Shown here in pieces: positions 43,857-52,918 of a stretch of DNA of 64,000 bases. The translations under genes and the position numbers were made by a program. Within the stretch, counting starts at the first letter, position 1, and each line of letters opens with the position of its first letter. Source of the stretch: Haloarcula laminariae (GTDB taxonomy: Archaea; Halobacteriota; Halobacteria; Halobacteriales; Haloarculaceae); contig NZ_JAMZFY010000001.1 of the NCBI RefSeq assembly GCF_025457605.1, forward strand, positions 1,116,001-1,180,000, given 5' to 3'. Under the pieces are notes generated by a model that was not told the origin of the DNA, searched no databases, and was given only the letters and a program-made list of their open reading frames with translations.

Positions 43857-46800
43857 TCAGATTTCAGATGTGTCGTCGTCTAATTGTCCAGCGAGTGCAA
43901 TATCTGCTTCCGTAACGGTTTCTGGATCAACTAGCTCAATCTCCTCTGTGAGTTTATGATGCATCCTTCGAATCGTACCATTAGTCCCATATCTACGGCG
44001 TCTCCGATGTATCGTGCGCAACTGACCCTCTGCCCAGTCGCTCATCTCGTGATCGTCCAGGAGTTCTAGGATTTCTTCCGCTTCTCCGCTTACGTCCTCG
44101 TCGCTGTTCGCAATCTGGCGACATAACTGTTTGATGTCAGTAACCACATCACTATCGCCGCTCTGCCGGCTCAAAATATCGTTTTGCCATGTACTTGGCG
44201 TCCCTAACTCACCCACGAAGGATTTCAGCTCCTCAAAATCATCTTCGGGAATCGCGTGACGAGTGGTATCAGGGGAAGATACCGTCTCAAACACTCGAAC
44301 TTCATCTGTCTCCAGACGTGGGAACTGAGTGAAGACCGTTTGTCCTCCGATTGTGGTGCTTTGTACTCGATCCGAATCGAAGATGGTGGTTCGCCATTCA
44401 GTGCGTCCACTACTGTGTTCTAAGTGTGCGAGTGAGACGTATCCTTCTTGGCCAGGGGAGACGAAATACTGCGGTTCAGACCTGTCTGCGACGGCATCGT
44501 AGGTTTCCTGAAGCTCCTCGATATCGACATCATTTTCCTCACAGAACGCTCGAACGATGTTTCTGAGATCGTCGTACTTCGACCCAATACCCTCTAACCG
44601 TTCATCACCAAACTCTGCACCGCCTTCTTCTAATCGCTCGTAGGTCATGAGCGTCTTGTGTACTTGCTCTTCAGCAGTATCCAAGATGGGGGCGGCATGA
44701 CCGAAGGTGTTTGCGATGTCTTGGATTTTCTCTTGAATTCGTTCAACAAGCCCGAGCTGCTTCCGCAGATCGCCTGTCGGAGCAAAGTTGTAAATACACA
44801 GTTCATCATGCCGCGTTGTGATGCGGTCAATACGCCCAATTCTCTGCTCCATCTTCATCGGGTTCCAGTGGAGGTCGTAGTTCACGATGACTCGTGCATC
44901 CTGGAGATTCTGTCCGACCCCTAGCACGTCGGTTGCAAACAGGATATCGATTTCTTCACCGGGGGTAACATCGGCTTCTTGAGCTTCTGGAGCGAACCGC
45001 TCAACAATTCTCTCATCGAACCCGCTACCTCCGTGGACAAATCCGACGGTAGGATTGCTCGGATTTTGACCGAGCGTAGCAACGTTGGTGTGAGCTGGGT
45101 TCTCGCCGGTTAGTTGCTCGAAGAGATGAGTGATAGTGGGTACGTACTGACTGAATATGAGGACCTTCTCGTCCGATAGCTCTCGATCAATTAATCCACG
45201 AAGGCGTTCCGCCTTAGCGTCTTTAGTGCGCCCGTCTTCTTTGGTCTGAAGTGCATTCTGTGCTTGCCGTTTTATACGTTCAAGTTCTCGAAGGTCTTCG
45301 TCAATGTCTGCTACGATTTCATCCCTTTTCGATGGGCTAACTCTATTGAGGGCTTCTGCGACATCCTCAAAGTCAACATCCTTGGCGAAATCATCCTCGA
45401 ATGTATCTCGTATCTGTTCGACGGCGTCACTCCGGTTTTGCGCATCATCCAGGTCACCAGTAGCGATGTGACGTGTGATGCGCTCTCGTTCCATAAGCCG
45501 TTCAACAGAACTCTCGAACGCAGCTAAGCTACTCTCAAGACGTTTGAGGAGATTAATGAGCATCAGAATGCTCGCGTTCTGGTACTCAATGATTAGCTCC
45601 TCCTCCTCATCTCCATCAGCGTCATACCGATCAGCGCTAACGTAGGGGATGTTCAGCCCAGAGTTCTCGGAGTCATCTGAACCGATGACGGTATCGACGA
45701 TATCGCTATAGAGTTCGTCAAGGCGAGGGTCATCAGGAGTGATAAGACGCGGCTTTCGATCGGGAACGCTGATGGCCCGGTCTCCGATGGTGATGTCCCC
45801 GTAATTGTCGAGGATGTATTTGCGGTCCCTCGAAATAATGACCTCCCTCATAATTGACTCAATGAGTTCTTCAAGGTCTGAAAGCCGACTCTGAGTGCTC
45901 GCGGATTTGTCTTCCTCGCTGGAGAGGCGGTCGTACTGTTTAAAAATCTCGCTTGGTGACAGGCCCTTCAGTTCAATGTCGAAGTCGTCGTCGTCAGCAA
46001 ACACCTTGATCAGATTGTCCACGTCTCGAACGGAGTTGTGGATCGGCGTTGCAGTGAGCATCACGAACTTCTTGCCCTTCCGACCGATTGACTGGAGTTT
46101 ATCATAGCGCTGTGTTCCAGTATTTCGGAGGTTATGAGATTCGTCGACGAGAATCAAATCAACTCCACGTAGTCGTTGGATTTCTTTCTCAGACAGCCGA
46201 GAGAGTTTGTTGAAGCTCATGAACGTCTTCTCAGCAGTCGTCGGAAATTCACCAGTATCCGCATCAAGGAGGTCCTGCATCCACATCCGCTTCAGTCGCT
46301 TCGGAGCGATGACGAGAACGTCGTCTCGGGAACTCGTATACTCCTGTACAAGCGGAGCACCGATGTATGACTTACCGAGACCGACGCTGTCTGCTAAAAC
46401 GACACCATTGTATTTTTCGAGTGGGCGACGGGCTGCTCTGAACGCGTCCTGCTGGAATGCTGTGAGTTGCTCTTCGTAATCGCCCGTGATGTCCTGAAGT
46501 AGGGTTCCCTCTCGAACATCTCGGGAAAATTGCTCCACAATAAACCGCTTCGTCGCTTCGTACGGTGAAATCGTTTCCACCTCGGCGACCGATGTTTCGC
46601 CTTCTCCTGTAGAGATGTCCGGTAGGTCATCTTCGAACTGCGACTTCTCTATCGCGGCAGTCATCAGGTCCTTGTCGAATTCGCTTGCCTCCTCCCAAAT
46701 CTCCTCGAACCACTCGCCGAGATACCGGATGGTGTTGTTGTCCTTCTTTTCCACATTCAATTCGACGTTTCCGCGGAGGCCGCTAGCAGAGAGGTTTGAA

Positions 46801-47240
46801 GAGCCGATAATTGCCCGACCAAGGTCCGGGGAACCGGCAGGATGCTCGAAGAGATAGAGTTTTGGGTGGAATCGACTGTCGTCGTACACACGAACATCTA
46901 CTTTGTCCTCCTGAATGAGCTCATACAGTCGATTGATACCCTCTTGTGCTTCAGATAGGTCGTACTCTTCAAGGTCGTTAGCGAATCCGCGTTCGAGTTC
47001 GTCGATAGTGCGCTGGTCGGTATCGGTCCCGATGAGGATCTCGACACGTTCAGCCCTTCGGAGATTTTCTTTCAGGAGGTCGAAACCACCAAGATAGAAA
47101 TAACCGACGGCGATGCGGACAGTCTCGGCTTCAGGCGCAATCGTGTTCGCACGCTCGGCAACATTATATTCCCGATTGTCAAGGACATCGGAGTACTCGC
47201 TCCAGTCGGGGTCATTTTGACTTCGGTTGTTATTACTCAT
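43857..47240 (-). CDS. SNF2/DEAH-type helicase with N-terminal phospholipase D-like domain
   Basis: 1127-residue protein. Residues about 20-200 form a PLD-like domain with FHPKLYLFEHPAGS and IGSSNLSASGL (HxK and the trailing Ser/Asn). A superfamily 2 ATPase follows: Walker A ADSVGLGKSYIG (about 286-297), DESH box in LILVDESHNLRN (about 370) and motif III TATPIHN. The C-terminal helicase half has DVLGVGQNLQDA and the motif VI region MEQRIGRIDRI (about 810-820). It probably translocates on DNA and may cut it, working with the coupled methylase (ATGA overlap) as a restriction-type system. The layout partly recalls DrmD- and type ISP-like architectures without matching either. Confidence 0.82.
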   Translation of the reverse strand: MSNNNRSQNDPDWSEYSDVLDNREYNVAERANTIAPEAETVRIAVGYFYLGGFDLLKENLRRAERVEILIGTDTDQRTIDELERGFANDLEEYDLSEAQEGINRLYELIQEDKVDVRVYDDSRFHPKLYLFEHPAGSPDLGRAIIGSSNLSASGLRGNVELNVEKKDNNTIRYLGEWFEEIWEEASEFDKDLMTAAIEKSQFEDDLPDISTGEGETSVAEVETISPYEATKRFIVEQFSRDVREGTLLQDITGDYEEQLTAFQQDAFRAARRPLEKYNGVVLADSVGLGKSYIGAPLVQEYTSSRDDVLVIAPKRLKRMWMQDLLDADTGEFPTTAEKTFMSFNKLSRLSEKEIQRLRGVDLILVDESHNLRNTGTQRYDKLQSIGRKGKKFVMLTATPIHNSVRDVDNLIKVFADDDDFDIELKGLSPSEIFKQYDRLSSEEDKSASTQSRLSDLEELIESIMREVIISRDRKYILDNYGDITIGDRAISVPDRKPRLITPDDPRLDELYSDIVDTVIGSDDSENSGLNIPYVSADRYDADGDEEEELIIEYQNASILMLINLLKRLESSLAAFESSVERLMERERITRHIATGDLDDAQNRSDAVEQIRDTFEDDFAKDVDFEDVAEALNRVSPSKRDEIVADIDEDLRELERIKRQAQNALQTKEDGRTKDAKAERLRGLIDRELSDEKVLIFSQYVPTITHLFEQLTGENPAHTNVATLGQNPSNPTVGFVHGGSGFDERIVERFAPEAQEADVTPGEEIDILFATDVLGVGQNLQDARVIVNYDLHWNPMKMEQRIGRIDRITTRHDELCIYNFAPTGDLRKQLGLVERIQEKIQDIANTFGHAAPILDTAEEQVHKTLMTYERLEEGGAEFGDERLEGIGSKYDDLRNIVRAFCEENDVDIEELQETYDAVADRSEPQYFVSPGQEGYVSLAHLEHSSGRTEWRTTIFDSDRVQSTTIGGQTVFTQFPRLETDEVRVFETVSSPDTTRHAIPEDDFEELKSFVGELGTPSTWQNDILSRQSGDSDVVTDIKQLCRQIANSDEDVSGEAEEILELLDDHEMSDWAEGQLRTIHRRRRRYGTNGTIRRMHHKLTEEIELVDPETVTEADIALAGQLDDDTSEI

Positions 47241-50200
47241 TGAACAGCCACGTAACTCGCTTTGATACCGTATATCTCCTGTACTTGTTCGTCTATTTTT
47301 TTCTGTATTTTGTCAAAGGGGGTTTCTTTCTCCCCTCTTTTGACCTGGATTGCTTCATCGACCAGTGAGACAAGTGCGTCTTGCTCGCTCTTTTCTGGTA
47401 TCGGGATCGGGAGATTTCTCATATCACTTGCCTGTACATTAACGGTGTGATTGATGAAGTTGTCTAAGATGTACTTACAAAAGTTTGAATTTAAGATTCC
47501 TAAGAGATATTTTGGGCTTATTTTCTCGTCTATGGGGAGCATCAAGACTCCGCTCGTGTCGACAACAGAGTCATTCACATATCGTGCCTTTACTTTGTAT
47601 TCCCCAGTACCACCACGTGAGGCGAATATTCCCTCACGGAAGTAATATTCAGGATCTCGGAGGCGTCCATTCCGGTTATTTTTAATTCGTTTAAGTGCTT
47701 CCTTTGTCCAACGAAGGTAGATAATGATGTCTTTATGATATATGTCTTTTTTGTCTGACCCCTTCTCGTATGGGACCCAGACCTTATTTCCGTACTCGTT
47801 AGAGTTGACTCCATTAAGTCGTTCTTCTTCGTTTAGTTTGTCAGGATCCAAAATATGATCTTGTTTGATAACTCGGCTCATCCATTTGTACTGTTCCTCA
47901 TTCTTTTCCACATATTCAAATGAATCGCTGTTCCTCTCTTTCACTCGCTCTGCGGCATCACTCCCCTCAATATAGGCCAGGAACTCATCGTTATTTCCAG
48001 TTACAAGCCCGACTCCACCATAGGTGAGAAGGCCCATAATAGAGGTATCTCCTGGGTCAAGAGCAGTAATATGCTTTTTTCGAATGGTATCGAGACTGTC
48101 CTCTAAGGCATCTGTATCATATATTTCTTCTCTCCATTCTTCGACGAGAGCCGTGACCTCAGACATGAACCGTGAATGAATCTCCAGATTAGTTTCGTTC
48201 GGGAAGAAAAGGGATTTCTTGAGAGTGTTCTTATATATTTCACTCGTCACGGCATACCCCTGGATAGATGAGGACAAGTTGATTGGAATAACCTGCTTTT
48301 TCGAGACTTCCTCAGAATCAGACCGCAACAATGTACTTTTCACCAGACTCCGATACTGTTCAATCCCTGTCTCAGATGCGTCTATGTATTCAAACGTGGG
48401 GTCGTTTTCCGATGGCACTTTAGTACAGGTAAATATCGCAGGGTTCACTGCGGCGTCAAATGTATCGGGATTCGCCAGCACCAGGTTTTCTAAGTCATTA
48501 GACAATAGGAGATCTCGCGTAGGCTGCTTAGATCCGATTGTCCGGAACGTATCGCTAGTTATATACGATAGAACACCGCCTTCTCGCGTTAATTCCCACC
48601 CCCGAATAATGAATTTCTGATATAGGTCATAGCGCATCCCATCAATTCTATTGTAGAAGTCGTACTTTGAATCATAGAATTTCGCTAATTCAGTCAGGTA
48701 TCCCTGTTGGGACTGTCCCTCATAGGGTGGGTTTCCAATCACGATATCAAATCCTCCGTTCAGGATGACCTCTGGGATGTTTGAAGTCCACGCAAATGTG
48801 GTATCTACCTCTGCGGCGACATCGGTCATCCAACCTCCCTTATCTTTTACCGCTAGTTGGGTTTCAAGATTATTGATCAGATCGTTGAGTTGGTCGGTGA
48901 GACGGTCCTTTTTATCCCCATGGGCGGTTTGATACACTGCTCGCGTGGTGTGGATTTCCTCCAACGTGGCTTCCAGGCCCCCAGCTAGCGTCTCTTGGTA
49001 AGTGCCAACGTCCACCCGCGTCGGATCATGTTCGCCGACCAAACTATTCCCGACGAAGAATTTGAATCCGAGATTTGGTAGCGCAAACTCTTCGTTTGAA
49101 TCGAGGAACTCCTCGTGGTCCACATCAAGATCTTGCATCAAGTGGAGCCACACACGGAACTTACACAGTTCGATGCCGCCAGCGTCGATATCAACACCGT
49201 AGAGCGTGTCCGCAATGAACTCTTCTTTCAACTGGAACCGGCTTCGGGCGTCATCAGTATTCTCGTCGAGCGCTTCTGAGACGGCGACGAGTTCCTCCAA
49301 CATGCCAATTATGAATGCGCCACTGCCCACTGCTGGGTCCAGTACTGTCGCAGATCGAAGAGCATTATTGACGGCCGTGATTTGGTCCTGTGAAAGAGAC
49401 TTAGGTGCAGTGTGATCACTGACCAGTGAAACAGCTTCTTCATGGGAGATGTCGGTTTGGCCCAGCAGATGTTGCCTGAGCGCGTTCTTCGTCATATAGG
49501 CGGTGATAGGCTTCGGAGTGTAGAACGCGCCCACCTCTGAACGTTCGTCCTCCTGCATGAACATCTCGAAGATACGCCCAATGAACTCTGGGTCGACGAC
49601 GAGTTCCTGTTCACTGGGGTTCGACTCACGTAATGAGATCTTGTACTTCCGGAGGAACCCTTCCGGTTCGCCATCGTCGCCATCCTCCGGACTGAGGAGC
49701 TTGTCGAAGAATGTCTCGTCAATTTCAACGTCCTTCTCTATGTCCTTGCACTCGAACAGACCGCCGTTGAGGAAGGGAATCTGACCAAGGCGGTCCGATT
49801 CCGTTGTCCCCTCCTCTGAGAGCGCTTCGAAGAACAGTGGCTCGAATAAGTCGTCGTAAACGTGGAGATTGTCCTCTTCGGCCACTTCCTCGTACCTGTT
49901 TTCGACGTAGTCGATATCCCCATCGAGCCAACCCTTTTCCTCAATAAACAGTAGGAACAGCACTCGGTTGACGACAGTTCTCGTGTAGGCGTTGAGGTTC
50001 TCTTCTGGATCTTCCAGACCGTGAATTGCGTCTTGAAGATCTTCACGGAATATTTCTCCGAAATCTTGGTAGAAGCTCCGCGTGACCTCCCGGATAGAGA
50101 AGACATCCTCGACATCGCCTTCGAGGCTCGTTCGGCCTTGTCCGGATTCCACCGTGAGGTCGTTAAGATAGTCGAGATAAGCTGGTTCGACGCCGAATCG

Positions 50201-50629
50201 CTTGACTGTGAAGTAGTTTAGATCGAATGTGACTTCCACATCTTCAGAGGAGAACTGCTCTTCGATGTAGAGAAAAGTGAGATCATCGTTCAGAGGGCTT
50301 GTCAGTGGGCCCTCGTCGGATTTCCTATATGCAATGACAGTGAAGAGTTCGTTAACCGGGCTTCCGTGTCGTTTCAGTTGTCGCTTCAGGTCGCTAAATG
50401 CGGGACTATCTCCAGATCCTTCGAGTTCGATGTATCGTATGACTCCGTCACCACTCTCATCAACTAAGTGCGCCTCGTACCAATCGTTCCTACCTTGGTT
50501 TCGCTTTATCCCGCTCGGCACTTCAACGAACGAACTGTAATTTAACCCCTCTGAATCGAGTAGATAATCAATCACGTCGCCGCCATTTTCGATTGATTCA
50601 AGATCTTCGATGGTAGTCCGGACAGACAT
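47237..50629 (-). CDS. Eco57I-type adenine methylase (type IIG-like)
   Basis: About 1130-residue protein. The N6-adenine methyltransferase core has motif I VLDPAVGSGAFIIGM (about residues 432-446 from this start) and catalytic motif IV IGNPPYEGQSQQGY (NPPY, about 640-653). The N-terminal 250 residues could be a nuclease or recognition region, and the C-terminal 300 residues are a target-recognition-type domain (ILNSNFCKYI, NLPIPIPEKSE as in type I and IIG specificity parts). It probably marks host DNA while the downstream helicase attacks unmarked DNA. Start chosen at the ATG at 50629; the ATG at 50647 is also possible. An A/T box lies near 50661-50669. Confidence 0.85.
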   Translation of the reverse strand: MSVRTTIEDLESIENGGDVIDYLLDSEGLNYSSFVEVPSGIKRNQGRNDWYEAHLVDESGDGVIRYIELEGSGDSPAFSDLKRQLKRHGSPVNELFTVIAYRKSDEGPLTSPLNDDLTFLYIEEQFSSEDVEVTFDLNYFTVKRFGVEPAYLDYLNDLTVESGQGRTSLEGDVEDVFSIREVTRSFYQDFGEIFREDLQDAIHGLEDPEENLNAYTRTVVNRVLFLLFIEEKGWLDGDIDYVENRYEEVAEEDNLHVYDDLFEPLFFEALSEEGTTESDRLGQIPFLNGGLFECKDIEKDVEIDETFFDKLLSPEDGDDGEPEGFLRKYKISLRESNPSEQELVVDPEFIGRIFEMFMQEDERSEVGAFYTPKPITAYMTKNALRQHLLGQTDISHEEAVSLVSDHTAPKSLSQDQITAVNNALRSATVLDPAVGSGAFIIGMLEELVAVSEALDENTDDARSRFQLKEEFIADTLYGVDIDAGGIELCKFRVWLHLMQDLDVDHEEFLDSNEEFALPNLGFKFFVGNSLVGEHDPTRVDVGTYQETLAGGLEATLEEIHTTRAVYQTAHGDKKDRLTDQLNDLINNLETQLAVKDKGGWMTDVAAEVDTTFAWTSNIPEVILNGGFDIVIGNPPYEGQSQQGYLTELAKFYDSKYDFYNRIDGMRYDLYQKFIIRGWELTREGGVLSYITSDTFRTIGSKQPTRDLLLSNDLENLVLANPDTFDAAVNPAIFTCTKVPSENDPTFEYIDASETGIEQYRSLVKSTLLRSDSEEVSKKQVIPINLSSSIQGYAVTSEIYKNTLKKSLFFPNETNLEIHSRFMSEVTALVEEWREEIYDTDALEDSLDTIRKKHITALDPGDTSIMGLLTYGGVGLVTGNNDEFLAYIEGSDAAERVKERNSDSFEYVEKNEEQYKWMSRVIKQDHILDPDKLNEEERLNGVNSNEYGNKVWVPYEKGSDKKDIYHKDIIIYLRWTKEALKRIKNNRNGRLRDPEYYFREGIFASRGGTGEYKVKARYVNDSVVDTSGVLMLPIDEKISPKYLLGILNSNFCKYILDNFINHTVNVQASDMRNLPIPIPEKSEQDALVSLVDEAIQVKRGEKETPFDKIQKKIDEQVQEIYGIKASYVAVQ

Positions 50630-51187
50630 ATTTCGCTTGTCGGGCATTCTCTCTATCATCATATATACTCTTGGCAAACACTCGTGGGCTGTCGGTGAAG
50701 CATCTGAACGTAGCTCCCTTCGTTACCGTATATGAACCTGCGCTTCCTCTGGCCAACTGTGAGTCTACCGAACGACTGATCGGTTGAATAAACATGAATG
50801 AGTTCTGACTCCCCCGGGGTCAGACGTAGATTATTCACAATCCATAATCTATGCATATTCTGGGAGAGTAATCATCAGGACTATGTATACATTCTGTGCT
50901 ATCGGCGGGATGAGCCGCACCAATGGGCTCGGACGAATCAACCAGTTATTACCAATCTTATCTTGAGTTAGCCGAGTAGGACAGCCTTCAGAACAATTGT
51001 ATACATCAGTGTATCAAATCAGAATTGGGAATTGAGATTTCTTCCTGAAGCAATTGGCTGCGCGGCATATTATGAGAGACAGTGCTGCTCATGGAAGATT
51101 ATATATTGCGCTGACTGTCGTTCTAACCGATTTCTATCACAATTGGCGTGCTAGACTTAGAGAGTGAGTTCAGTGCGACGGCTTCGT
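50630..51187. other. about 560-bp intergenic region, promoter of the methylase operon
   Basis: No gene supported. A TATATATGATG-type box on the minus strand (about 50658-50669) probably serves the methylase operon. A hairpin of nine base pairs with a three-base loop is at 50804-50824 (TCTGACTCCC... GGGGTCAGA). The rest is A/T-rich and without long frames. Confidence 0.45.
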
Positions 51188-51418
51188 TTATTCCGATAGT
51201 TGCCAAAGCTTTGCATTGCCGACTTTCCGCGAAGTTACTTTTTGCTTTTTTTCAAGCTCGCTTAGTTTAGCATGAGCCGTTCGATATGCACAACCGACCT
51301 CACCGGCAATTTCGCTCGTCCCCGCCGAACCATCTAATGCTTCCAGTGCAGAAATGAAGTCCTCGGAAGGATAATTCTGAGTATATTTCCCAGTCTCCTC
51401 ATCTCGGTCCCGTGGCAT
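51188..51418 (-). CDS. small HTH protein divergent from the HRAMP-like operon
   Basis: 76-residue winged-helix protein. The core is EDFISALEALDGSAGTSEIA, then CAYRTAHAKLSELEKKQKV as recognition helix and KLWQL at the end. This domain type is frequent in haloarchaeal accessory regions. It starts 196 bases before the first gene of the Cas7/Cas5-like operon, on the opposite strand, so it may control that operon and itself. The palindrome at 51504-51517 between them is a candidate binding site. Confidence 0.75.
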   Translation of the reverse strand: MPRDRDEETGKYTQNYPSEDFISALEALDGSAGTSEIAGEVGCAYRTAHAKLSELEKKQKVTSRKVGNAKLWQLSE

Positions 51419-51503
51419 CAGTGCCCAATCGCACCTACCTGCAGAAGACTCTTAGTTTTATTCTTCCAATGCAGCCTTCTGCAATGGGAACATTTTTACC
51501 CAA

Positions 51504-51517
51504 TGCATTATAATGCA
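51504..51517. promoter_or_regulatory. 14-bp perfect palindrome and CCAATGCA-type repeats
   Basis: TGCATTATAATGCA is a perfect 14-base palindrome in the divergent region between the HTH gene and the HRAMP-like operon. Related short motifs cluster around it: CCAATGCA at about 51466, 51500 and 51608 and TGCAATGG at about 51479 and 51514. Its centre, TTATAA, could serve as a TATA box, so a bound regulator would block transcription. Interpretation is inference. Confidence 0.5.
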
Positions 51518-51560
51518 ATGGCACGGGAAGTTCAGCCATCTTGGCATCAGATAATAGGAT

Positions 51561-51584
51561 GCCCGCGTGGTGGTGCACGCGGGC
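51561..51584 (+). other. strong GC hairpin in operon leader
   Basis: GCCCGCGTG and CACGCGGGC form a perfect 9-base-pair stem around the six-base loop GTGGTG, between the candidate promoter and the first ATG of the HRAMP-like operon (51615). It could be a leader structure, an attenuator or part of a small RNA. It occurs once, so it is not a CRISPR array. Confidence 0.55.
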
Positions 51585-51614
51585 TGGGCTTCCCAATAGA
51601 CTGGAGCAAGCCCA

Positions 51615-52001
51615 ATGCAATACACAGAGCCTTATGCTAAAGAAGGCACGGATAGTGGACCTATTGAAGAGATAATCCAGGTACAGTCGAATGCGCACGA
51701 GGCGGGGCACGTAACCTGTCAAGCGTGCGCACAACCATTGCCGGACGGCACCGAGGTGACCGCGTATGCCGTCCGACCTGGCCGACACGCGCCATGGATG
51801 GTCGCCCAAACCCGTTGCGTGGACCATCCCCTCACCCTATCGAACCAGACCACCTTAGGCGTCGACGAACGCCTGCTCACGGGCCGCCTCGCCCGCATCG
51901 TCGACCAGGCCCACCAACGGTCGTGGCCGATCACCATTGCCGAAACCGTTGTCGCCACCTCCCCAGCAGAGACAACCGATACCCAGGAGGCCCAGGCGTG
52001 A
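51615..52001 (+). CDS. HRAMP-operon first protein, small zinc-binding type
   Basis: 128-residue protein. The centre has CQACAQPLPDG and, about 35 residues later, TRCVDHP, which provide three cysteines and a histidine for a zinc site (about residues 36-72). The ends are charged and probably disordered. The start codon is ATG at 51615, just after the leader hairpin. The stop overlaps the Cas7-like gene start by 4 bases (GTGA), so it belongs to the same translational unit. No homologous family is known to me; it may stabilise or regulate the complex. Confidence 0.65.
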   Translation: MQYTEPYAKEGTDSGPIEEIIQVQSNAHEAGHVTCQACAQPLPDGTEVTAYAVRPGRHAPWMVAQTRCVDHPLTLSNQTTLGVDERLLTGRLARIVDQAHQRSWPITIAETVVATSPAETTDTQEAQA

Positions 52002-52918
52002 CGGACCTCGTCGACACGCTCCCGGTAGACCTCGAAGACACCCACTTGCCCGACCTGTACGTTGGCCTCGAGATTCCCCTACTGGCGCCGGGCGATGGCA
52101 TCGTCACCGACCGCCATCATGCCTCGGCCGATCGCTACGAAGCCGATGACCCGATGAACCAGATCGAGGGCCAGATCTCGCCGTTCACGCTCTCTGGCTG
52201 GGCTCGCCATGGCTGTGAGAACGTCCTCCAGCAAGCTGGCCTGACGGCCTGTCACCCGGGCGAAGCCAACGGCGACTATATGCGCGCCGAAACCTACCAG
52301 CGAGACCTCGAGTCAGGCTACCACGAGAAAGGCACCTGCACGGATGCCCACGATGCGGGCTGTGTCATCTACGACCTCTTCGGCGGCTTCGGGTCCCAGC
52401 CGGGCAAACTCCTGCGTCGCCCGGTGTCCTTCTCGCCGATTCGCCGCCAGGTCGACGTACTCGAAGGCGAAGCCGAAGCCCACTACCGACAGGTGTCCTC
52501 ACACGTCCGCTCGCGCAATGACGAGGACGGCGGCCAGCCACTCCGGCATGCCCAGCGTGACGTACTCGGCAACATCGAGGGGACGTGGAAACTCACCCTG
52601 CGCGAGCCCAAACCGGAATTCGTCGGGCTCCTCTGTGAGGCCATCGAGTTCCTCGATGACAACAGCGACGAGTTTGCGTTCCAGCTGGGCGGCGCTCGAA
52701 ACTTCGGCGCCGGCATCGCCGACACGTGGCTGATCAACCCGCTGTACTCCGACCGGGAAATCCGGCGTATCTTCAATCGCGCCCAATCGACGACAGCGGC
52801 GATGGAGGAAAAAGACGACCTCTGGGCCACGGAGTGTCGGCCGGCCGTCCAGGCGGCGTTGCAGGAACGCATGGCCAGCCGTGACGACACCGCGGAGCTG
52901 GGAGGTGTCCAGACGTGA
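51998..52918 (+). CDS. Cas7-like RAMP protein (HRAMP system)
   Basis: 306-residue protein (GTG start) with features of the Cas7/Csm3/Csf2 group of RNA-backbone-binding RAMPs: DLYVGLEIPLLAPGDG at the N-terminus, an ISPFTLSGWARHGCENVL helix (the usual PGSSLKGxLRH-like position), a CVIYDLFGGFGSQPGKL segment and the glycine-rich LGGARNFGAGIAD loop (about residues 229-241). The last is the hallmark RAMP loop. In class 1 CRISPR complexes, Cas7 coats the guide RNA. Here no CRISPR array is near, as expected for the haloarchaeal HRAMP systems. It overlaps its neighbours on both sides by 4 bases. Confidence 0.8.
   Translation: MTDLVDTLPVDLEDTHLPDLYVGLEIPLLAPGDGIVTDRHHASADRYEADDPMNQIEGQISPFTLSGWARHGCENVLQQAGLTACHPGEANGDYMRAETYQRDLESGYHEKGTCTDAHDAGCVIYDLFGGFGSQPGKLLRRPVSFSPIRRQVDVLEGEAEAHYRQVSSHVRSRNDEDGGQPLRHAQRDVLGNIEGTWKLTLREPKPEFVGLLCEAIEFLDDNSDEFAFQLGGARNFGAGIADTWLINPLYSDREIRRIFNRAQSTTAAMEEKDDLWATECRPAVQAALQERMASRDDTAELGGVQT

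Noticed and set aside
51435-51827. 130-codon minus-strand frame across the HRAMP leader
   Set aside because: Covers the palindrome, the hairpin and the antisense of the first operon gene; low protein character.
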